Shown one piece after another: positions 15,570-19,719 of a stretch of 19,719 nucleotides of DNA. The position numbers and the translations under genes are program-made. The notes beneath the pieces were generated by a model. The model saw only the letters and a list, made by a program, of their open reading frames with translations, had not been told where the DNA came from and made no database searches. How positions within the stretch are numbered: position 1 is the stretch's first letter; every line of letters begins with the position of its first letter. Source of the stretch: Prevotella sp. CAG:755 (GTDB lineage: Bacteria; Bacteroidota; Bacteroidia; Bacteroidales; Bacteroidaceae); NCBI GenBank assembly GCA_000431275.1, contig HF989192.1, positions 8,289 to 28,007 of the forward strand, in the 5' to 3' direction.

Positions 15570-15602
15570 CAAACAAGCGCCGAGAGGCTTTCAGCTTGTT
15601 TG
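15570..15602 (+). other. Leader hairpin in front of tRNA-Glu
   Basis: CAAACAAGC (15570-15578) pairs with GCTTGTTTG (15594-15602). An inner stem GCC/GGC closes a GAGA tetraloop (82-85), leaving a 5-nt bulge (TTTCA) on the 3' side. The stem begins almost at the predicted transcription start and ends 7 nt before the mature tRNA 5' end. It is therefore the whole 5' leader removed by RNase P and could help fold or stabilise the precursor. Confidence 0.55.
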
Positions 15603-15609
15603 AAAGGCA

Positions 15610-15681
15610 GGCCCATTCGTCTATCGGTTAGGACGTGAGATTTTCATTCTCAAAAGAGCGGTTCGATTCCGCTATGGGCTA
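15610..15681 (+). tRNA. tRNA-Glu (anticodon TTC)
   Basis: A 72-nt cloverleaf. The acceptor stem GGCCCAT/ATGGGCT has G1-U72 at its end. The D arm includes CTATCGGTTAGGAC. The anticodon stem TGAGA/TCTCA carries the loop TTTTCAT, giving anticodon TTC for Glu. The T arm is AGCGG-TTCGATT-CCGCT, and the discriminator is A (15681). CCA is not encoded. It lies between its promoter and rpsT and is probably co-transcribed with rpsT, which begins 24 nt later. tRNA-Glu also supplies glutamate for haem synthesis in this phylum. Confidence 0.97.
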
Positions 15682-15705
15682 CTCAATAAAAGCAACAAGA
15701 ATAAA

Positions 15706-15960
15706 ATGGCAAACCACAAATCTTCTGAAAAGAGAATTCGTCAGACCGCCGCACGCAGACTGCACAATAGATACTACGCCAAGACCATGCGTAACGCCGT
15801 TCGCAAACTCCGCGCAACGACTGAGAAAGCCGCAGCCGAAGAGCTGCTTCCCAAAGTGCAGGCCATGCTCGACAAACTGGCTAAGCAGAACATCATTCAC
15901 AAGAACAAAGCTTCGAACATCAAGTCTGGCTTGATGATTCACGTCAGAAAGTTGGCGTAA
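15706..15960 (+). CDS. rpsT: 30S ribosomal protein S20
   Basis: An 84-residue, highly basic protein beginning [21 protein letters not shown], the S20 signature. S20 is a three-helix bundle that binds 16S rRNA early in 30S assembly; [16 protein letters not shown] forms the C-terminal helix. Length is normal for the family. The start is preceded by an A-rich run (CAACAAGAATAAA). It shares a transcript with tRNA-Glu and is followed by a strong intrinsic terminator. Confidence 0.97.
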   Translation: MANHKSSEKRIRQTAARRLHNRYYAKTMRNAVRKLRATTEKAAAEELLPKVQAMLDKLAKQNIIHKNKASNIKSGLMIHVRKLA

Positions 15961-15975
15961 GGCTTTGAGGGGTTA

Positions 15976-16022
15976 AACAATGAAGGCTGTAATCGGAAAG
16001 ATTGCAGCCTTCATTGTTTTTT
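15976..16022 (+). terminator. Intrinsic terminator after rpsT
   Basis: AACAATGAAGGCTG (15976-15989) pairs with CAGCCTTCATTGTT (16005-16018), a perfect 14-bp stem with a 15-nt loop, followed by TTTT to 16022. It closes the tRNA-Glu/rpsT unit and separates it from the trp leader. Confidence 0.9.
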
Positions 16023-16143
16023 AATGGCACATAAAGACGAGCATCCGGGCGGTTGAAGGGATTGCGTGACGCTTCATTTTGTCGGTCAAGGCCGGGGAAT
16101 AAAATCTCGTTAATATAAAAAATGGGAAAAAGTTTACCATTCA

Positions 16144-16175
16144 TTTGGCTCGTACGAAAGAACTCTTTATCTTTG
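16144..16175 (+). promoter_or_regulatory. Promoter of the trp operon
   Basis: TTTG at 16144-16147 and TATCTTTG at 16168-16175, separated by 20 nt, match both boxes of the Bacteroidetes consensus. The start of transcription should be near 16182, about 22 nt before the leader peptide. AT-rich DNA (TAATATAAAAAATGGG) lies upstream. The stretch from 16023 to the promoter holds no gene. Confidence 0.8.
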
Positions 16176-16203
16176 TCGTAGAAAATACGAAAGACTGCGA
16201 AGA

Positions 16204-16266
16204 ATGATCTTATCAATGGCTCACATGTTCTGCTGGTGGCGTCGCTTACAACCTCAAAAGTCGTAA
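16204..16266 (+). CDS. trpL: trp operon leader peptide (tandem Trp codons)
   Basis: A 20-residue reading frame, MILSMAHMFCWWRRLQPQKS then TAA, with two adjacent Trp codons (TGG TGG at 16234-16239). It lies between a trp-operon promoter and a terminator in front of trpB. It is preceded by an A-rich run (GAAAATACGAAAGACTGCG), the usual start context here. Such peptides sense charged tRNA-Trp: a shortage stalls the ribosome at the Trp pair. Internal ATGs (16216, 16225) could also serve as starts, and all keep the Trp pair. The product itself has no expected function. Confidence 0.8.
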   Translation: MILSMAHMFCWWRRLQPQKS

Positions 16267-16320
16267 GTCAACCAGTCGTGTGTAGCTGTCATTCCTAAAT
16301 CCGGGTAATATAGAATTTGC

Positions 16321-16351
16321 AAAGGCTGTCGTTCTTACGACAGCCTTTTTT
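16321..16351 (+). terminator. Attenuator terminator of the trp operon
   Basis: AAAGGCTGTCGT (16321-16332) pairs with ACGACAGCCTTT (16337-16348) across the loop TCTT and runs into a tract of T (16346-16351, then GTTTT). The stem is perfect over 12 bp. It lies 28 nt before trpB, inside the operon's own leader, which is the position of an attenuator rather than of an operon end. Confidence 0.9.
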
Positions 16352-16379
16352 GTTTTATCCCCCTTAACCATAATCAATC

Positions 16380-17564
16380 ATGAAACAGTATCAAGTAGAT
16401 GAAAACGGCTTTTACGGCGATTTCGGAGGCGCTTACATTCCCGAGATCCTCCATCGCTGCGTGTCGGAGTTAACGACTGCCTATCGTGACATCCTTGACA
16501 GTGAGGACTTTCAGACCGAGTTCTCACGCCTGTTGCGCGACTATGTCGGCCGGCCCTCTCCGTTGTTTTTCGCCCGGCGACTTTCGGCGAAGTATGGCTG
16601 CCGGATTTATCTCAAACGTGAGGACTTGAATCACACGGGGGCTCACAAAATCAACAATGCCATAGGTCAGGTCCTTCTGGCACAACGTTTGGGAAAACGG
16701 CGTATTATTGCCGAAACGGGTGCCGGTCAGCACGGCGTTGCCACAGCTACGGTATGCGCGCTGATGGGCATGGACTGTGTGGTCTATATGGGCGAGACGG
16801 ACATCCGTCGCCAATCAGTGAATGTCCGGAAAATGCAAATGCTCGGCGCGACTGTGCGTTCCGTCACTTCGGGCAATATGACGCTGAAAGACGCCACGAA
16901 CGAGGCTATCCGCGATTGGTGCTGCCATCCCGACGATACTTACTATGTGATAGGTTCGACGGTGGGACCGCATCCTTATCCAGACCTGGTGGCTCGTTTG
17001 CAGTCGGTTATCAGTCGGGAAATCAGGGCGCAGCTGATGGCTCACGAAGGCCGCGACTATCCAGACTATCTCATGGCCTGTGTGGGCGGTGGGAGCAATG
17101 CTGCTGGTACGGTATATCATTATCTCGATGACGACCGTGTGAAAATCATCCTCGCCGAAGCCGGAGGCGAGGGCCTTGACACGGGGCGTTCGGCGGCTAC
17201 GCTTCATCTCGGTCGTATCGGTGTGTTGCACGGGTCGAAGACGATGGTCATGCAGAGTGCCGATGGACAAATTGAAGAACCCTGTTCCATTTCTGCCGGA
17301 CTGGATTATCCCGGAGTGGGCCCTCTTCATGCTAATCTTGCCGCCCAACACCGAGCCACGGTCTATGCCGTCACGGACGACGAAGCACTCCGTGCGGCTT
17401 ATGAATTGACCCGGCTGGAAGGCATCATCCCGGCGCTTGAATCGGCTCATGCCCTCGGCGTCCTTCCAAAGGTGGCTTTTCGTCCGTCCGACCTCGTTGT
17501 CCTGACCGTTTCCGGACGTGGTGACAAAGATTTGGAGACCTATTTGAAATACTTACCGTCATGA
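16380..17564 (+). CDS. trpB: Tryptophan synthase beta subunit
   Basis: A 394-residue PLP enzyme that joins indole with L-serine to give L-tryptophan, in complex with TrpA. Motifs: [15 protein letters not shown] (11-25), the PLP lysine K90 in [28 protein letters not shown], the phosphate-binding GGGSNAAG, and the serine-specific region with HGSKTMVMQ. The C-terminal [17 protein letters not shown] is typical. Length is that of TrpB1, the TrpA-dependent form. It is the first structural gene after the attenuator, as in Bacteroides trp operons. TrpA is not in the window and should lie further on. It overlaps trpE by ATGA (17561-17564). Confidence 0.97.
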   Translation: MKQYQVDENGFYGDFGGAYIPEILHRCVSELTTAYRDILDSEDFQTEFSRLLRDYVGRPSPLFFARRLSAKYGCRIYLKREDLNHTGAHKINNAIGQVLLAQRLGKRRIIAETGAGQHGVATATVCALMGMDCVVYMGETDIRRQSVNVRKMQMLGATVRSVTSGNMTLKDATNEAIRDWCCHPDDTYYVIGSTVGPHPYPDLVARLQSVISREIRAQLMAHEGRDYPDYLMACVGGGSNAAGTVYHYLDDDRVKIILAEAGGEGLDTGRSAATLHLGRIGVLHGSKTMVMQSADGQIEEPCSISAGLDYPGVGPLHANLAAQHRATVYAVTDDEALRAAYELTRLEGIIPALESAHALGVLPKVAFRPSDLVVLTVSGRGDKDLETYLKYLPS

Positions 17565-18976
17565 AAGGGCTCGCTATGAAAACGTATGACTATCGCGTCC
17601 GCCACCGCGTTTTGCTTGGTGACCTGCATACTCCGGTGAGCACGTATCTCAAAGTGCGCGATCTCTTCCCTCAAAGTTTCTTGATGGAGAGTTCGGATTA
17701 CCATGGCAGCGAGAACAACCGCTCTTTCATCGGCCTGAATCCTTTGGCCCGTCTCAGTGTGAACCACGGCGTGGCCACGGCCGTCTTTCCCGACGACTCG
17801 CGTGAGGAAATCCCCGTTGCGGGAAAGGAGGACGTCGAGCGCGTGATGACAGGTTTCCTTTCGCGCTTTCGGGCTACTGGCGAATATGCCGGCTATTGCG
17901 GCCTGTACGGCTATACCGCATTCAATGCAGTCCGTTACTTTGAACCGGTCAACGTGCCCGACAGCCGGGAAGATAAGAATGACGCTCCGGATATCCTATA
18001 TATACTGTACAAGTATCTCATCGTATTCAATGATTTCAAAAGTGAGTTAGTCTTGATTGAGTTACAGGCTGAGGAGGAATCCAGTCATCTCGACGAGGTG
18101 GAACGGGCAGTGCATGACCGGAATTATACGACCTATGGCTTCCGTCCGGTGGGGGAGACGAGTAGTCCCATCACGGACAATGAGCACAAAGCCAACGTGC
18201 GCCGGGGTATCGCTCACTGTCTTCGGGGCGACGTGTTCCAAATCGTGCTGTCGCGACGTTTTGTACAGAAATTCCAGGGCGACGACTTCAAACTCTATCG
18301 CGCCTTGCGGAGTATCAATCCCTCTCCTTATCTGTTTTATTTTGACTTTGGCGGCTTCCGCCTCTTCGGTTCGTCGCCGGAGACGCACTGCAAGGTTGAG
18401 GACCAGTTGGCCACCATCGACCCTATCGCCGGGACGACACGTCGCAGCGGTGACCGCGCGGCTGACGAGGCCCTGACGGCAGCTCTGCTGGCCGACCCGA
18501 AGGAAAACGCCGAGCATGTCATGCTGGTTGATCTGGCCCGTAACGATCTCAGCCGCAACTGCCGCAATGTCCATGTAGCTTTTTACAAAGAGCCGCAGTA
18601 TTACAGCCATGTCATTCACCTTGTCAGCCGCGTCTGCGGTACGCTACGCCCAGAGGCAAATGCTGTCCGCACGTTCATCGATACCTTTCCGGCCGGCACG
18701 TTGAGCGGAGCACCGAAAGTGAGAGCCATGCAGCTCATCAGCGAAATAGAGCCTCATAGCCGCGGTGCCTATGGTGGATGTATCGGCTTCATCGGTCTGC
18801 ACGGCGGGCTCAACCAAGCGATTACCATCCGCACTTTTGTGAGTCGCAATCACGAACTATGGTTTCAGGCGGGTGGCGGCATTACGGCTCTGAGCAGCGA
18901 GGATAATGAACTGCAAGAAGTGAACAACAAACTCGGCGCCTTGAAAAAAGCCATAGTCATGGCCGAAAAAATGTAA
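17561..18976 (+). CDS. trpE: Anthranilate synthase component I
   Basis: A 471-residue chorismate-using enzyme. With the glutaminase TrpG it makes anthranilate, the first committed step to tryptophan. The N-terminal domain has [11 protein letters not shown], where MES stands in the place of the LLES tryptophan-binding (feedback) motif. The catalytic domain has [67 protein letters not shown] and [11 protein letters not shown], the normal TrpE set; PabB is less likely in this operon. The first ATG overlaps the trpB stop. A second ATG at 17576 ([10 protein letters not shown]) matches the usual family start and may be the true one; the difference is five residues. Confidence 0.96.
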   Translation: MKGLAMKTYDYRVRHRVLLGDLHTPVSTYLKVRDLFPQSFLMESSDYHGSENNRSFIGLNPLARLSVNHGVATAVFPDDSREEIPVAGKEDVERVMTGFLSRFRATGEYAGYCGLYGYTAFNAVRYFEPVNVPDSREDKNDAPDILYILYKYLIVFNDFKSELVLIELQAEEESSHLDEVERAVHDRNYTTYGFRPVGETSSPITDNEHKANVRRGIAHCLRGDVFQIVLSRRFVQKFQGDDFKLYRALRSINPSPYLFYFDFGGFRLFGSSPETHCKVEDQLATIDPIAGTTRRSGDRAADEALTAALLADPKENAEHVMLVDLARNDLSRNCRNVHVAFYKEPQYYSHVIHLVSRVCGTLRPEANAVRTFIDTFPAGTLSGAPKVRAMQLISEIEPHSRGAYGGCIGFIGLHGGLNQAITIRTFVSRNHELWFQAGGGITALSSEDNELQEVNNKLGALKKAIVMAEKM

Positions 18977-18991
18977 ATCGAAGCTATCGTT

Positions 18992-19561
18992 ATGCAAATC
19001 GTTATTATTGACAATTACGACTCGTTCACCTATAATCTCGTCCAGGCGTTCGAGTCCCTCGGTGCCGGCGTCACGGTATGGCGCAACGACGCTTTTTCGC
19101 TTGCCGACCTGCGCCGCTTCGACCGCTTGGTCCTTTCGCCCGGTCCGGGTGTGCCGGCTGAGGCGGGCCTCCTGCTTGATGTCGTCCGGGAATATGCGGC
19201 CGTGAAGCCTATTCTCGGCATCTGTTTGGGCGAACAGGCCATCGGTCAAGTCTATGGCGCCCGGCTCGTCAACCTGCCTGCTGTCTTTCACGGCGTCCAG
19301 ACCCCGGCAGAAATCATTGAGCCCGACTATGTTTTTGAAGGGTTGCCGCGCCGCATACAGGTGGGCCGCTACCATTCGTGGGTGGTGGACCGCGCCTCCC
19401 TTCCGGCCTGCCTGGAAGTTACGGCTGTCAGTCCGGAGGGTTACGTCATGGCCTTGCGCCATCGCGAGTACGACATCCGCGGCGTACAGTTTCACCCCGA
19501 GTCTATCCTCACGCCCTGCGGCGTGGAGATGCTTCGGAACTGGTTGTTTCATAATGTCTGA
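18992..19561 (+). CDS. trpG: Anthranilate synthase component II (glutamine amidotransferase)
   Basis: A 189-residue class I glutamine amidotransferase that frees ammonia from glutamine for TrpE. It opens with the family signature IVIIDNYDSFTYNLVQ. The oxyanion loop is LSPGPGVP. The nucleophile is C78 in GICLGEQAIG, completed by H168 and E170 in VQFHPES. In related enzymes the residue after GxCLG is often His or Met; here it is Glu, outside the triad. It is not fused to TrpE or TrpD. It lies 15 nt after trpE and 3 nt before trpD. A PabA-like double role with PabB is possible, as in some bacteria. Confidence 0.95.
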   Translation: MQIVIIDNYDSFTYNLVQAFESLGAGVTVWRNDAFSLADLRRFDRLVLSPGPGVPAEAGLLLDVVREYAAVKPILGICLGEQAIGQVYGARLVNLPAVFHGVQTPAEIIEPDYVFEGLPRRIQVGRYHSWVVDRASLPACLEVTAVSPEGYVMALRHREYDIRGVQFHPESILTPCGVEMLRNWLFHNV

Positions 19562-19564
19562 AAA

Positions 19565-19719
19565 ATGAAAGAGATATTGTTGAGGCTTTTTGCCCACGAA
19601 GAACTGTCGTCCTCCGAAGCCTGTTCGCTGATGCTTGGTGTGACGAACGGTGATTATAACGACGCCCAGCTCGCGTCGCTCCTGACGGTGTTCCAGATGA
19701 GAGGTGTGACGGTGCCTGA
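19565..19719 (+). CDS. trpD: Anthranilate phosphoribosyltransferase, N-terminal fragment (cut by window end)
   Basis: An open frame of 51 codons running off the right edge. The visible part, MKEILLRLFAHEELSSSEA then CSLMLGVTNGDYNDAQLASL and LTVFQMRGVTV, matches the helical N-terminal domain of TrpD, including the YNDAQLASLLTVFQMRG block. The enzyme moves phosphoribosyl from PRPP to anthranilate. The catalytic glycine-rich PRPP-binding part lies beyond the window. It begins 3 nt after trpG, preceded by AAAA, and fits the order trpB-E-G-D. The truncation is due to the window, not decay. Confidence 0.9.
   Translation, partial: MKEILLRLFAHEELSSSEACSLMLGVTNGDYNDAQLASLLTVFQMRGVTVP

Larger units (their letters stand above)
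16182..16351 (+). promoter_or_regulatory. trp attenuator (ribosome-mediated) in the leader RNA
   Basis: Parts seen: the Trp-Trp leader frame; a pause structure in which CTGGT (16233-16237, overlapping the first Trp codon) pairs with ACCAG (16271-16275) and CTTAC (16245-16249) pairs with GTAAG (16263-16267); and the terminator at 16321-16351. GTCGTAAG (16260-16267, spanning the leader stop codon) is also perfectly complementary to CTTACGAC (16334-16341), the loop and 3' arm of the terminator. GCTGTC (16285-16290) can pair with GACAGC (16339-16344) as well. A ribosome stalled at Trp would free GTCGTAAG to block the terminator, while one reaching the stop codon would cover it. A Bacteroid-trp leader motif with Trp-rich frames is known; whether this RNA fits that model I cannot test. 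Confidence 0.75.

Noticed and set aside
15944..16216. 90-codon minus-strand frame between rpsT and the trp leader
   Set aside because: It covers the rpsT terminator and the trp promoter, and shows no family motif.
1..19719. CRISPR array, insertion sequence, prophage or attachment site
   Set aside because: No regularly spaced direct repeats, transposase, integrase or phage genes are seen. The repeats found are isolated palindromes.

Overview
The window reads as chromosomal DNA of a GC-rich member of the Bacteroidales (phylum Bacteroidota). The evidence is the Bacteroides-type MraY (long loop insertion, IHDNFR-type C-terminal motif), the FtsL-like protein, a trpB-E-G-D gene order, A-rich rather than Shine-Dalgarno start regions, and promoters of the Bacteroidetes form (TTTG, about 20 nt, TAnnTTTG). 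I cannot name the genus.

Layout. (1) 1-660: no intact gene. It holds a perfect 22-bp-arm palindrome, a decayed piece of a sensor histidine kinase on the minus strand, and a strong hairpin after tyrS. (2) 670-1959, minus: tyrS. (3) 1960-2465: divergent intergenic region with the tyrS promoter, two near-identical palindromes 21 bp apart, and a likely mraZ promoter overlapped by two TGGGN repeats that look like a MraZ operator. (4) 2466-12933, plus: a division and cell-wall (dcw) operon, mraZ-rsmH-ftsL-ftsI-murE-mraY-murD-ftsW, ending in a secreted cyclophilin where murG-murC-ftsQ-ftsA-ftsZ would usually follow. mraY is broken by a 31-bp tandem duplication whose two copies differ by one base. 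(5) 12934-13040: a 24-bp-arm hairpin between convergent genes. (6) 13041-14446, minus: a three-gene unit of membrane protein, ECF sigma factor and second membrane protein. (7) 14555-15280, minus: recO, with a terminator next to it that works only on the plus strand. (8) 15281-15560: palindrome-rich spacer. (9) 15556-16022, plus: promoter, tRNA-Glu(TTC), rpsT, terminator. (10) 16144-19719, plus: trp operon with promoter, Trp-Trp leader peptide, attenuator, then trpB, trpE, trpG and the start of trpD, cut by the window end.

How they work together. The dcw genes make the lipid-linked peptidoglycan precursor (MurE adds meso-DAP, MurD adds D-Glu, MraY makes lipid I) and the septal synthase (FtsW polymerase with the FtsI transpeptidase, plus FtsL). 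MraZ probably represses the operon from the operator in front of it. The trp genes make anthranilate and carry out the last step of tryptophan synthesis, and the leader has the parts needed for ribosome-mediated attenuation.

Most of the window is ordinary core genome. The points most worth a second look are the mraY duplication, the MraZ operator, the trp attenuator with its alternative pairings, the family of related intergenic palindromes, and the ECF sigma unit.
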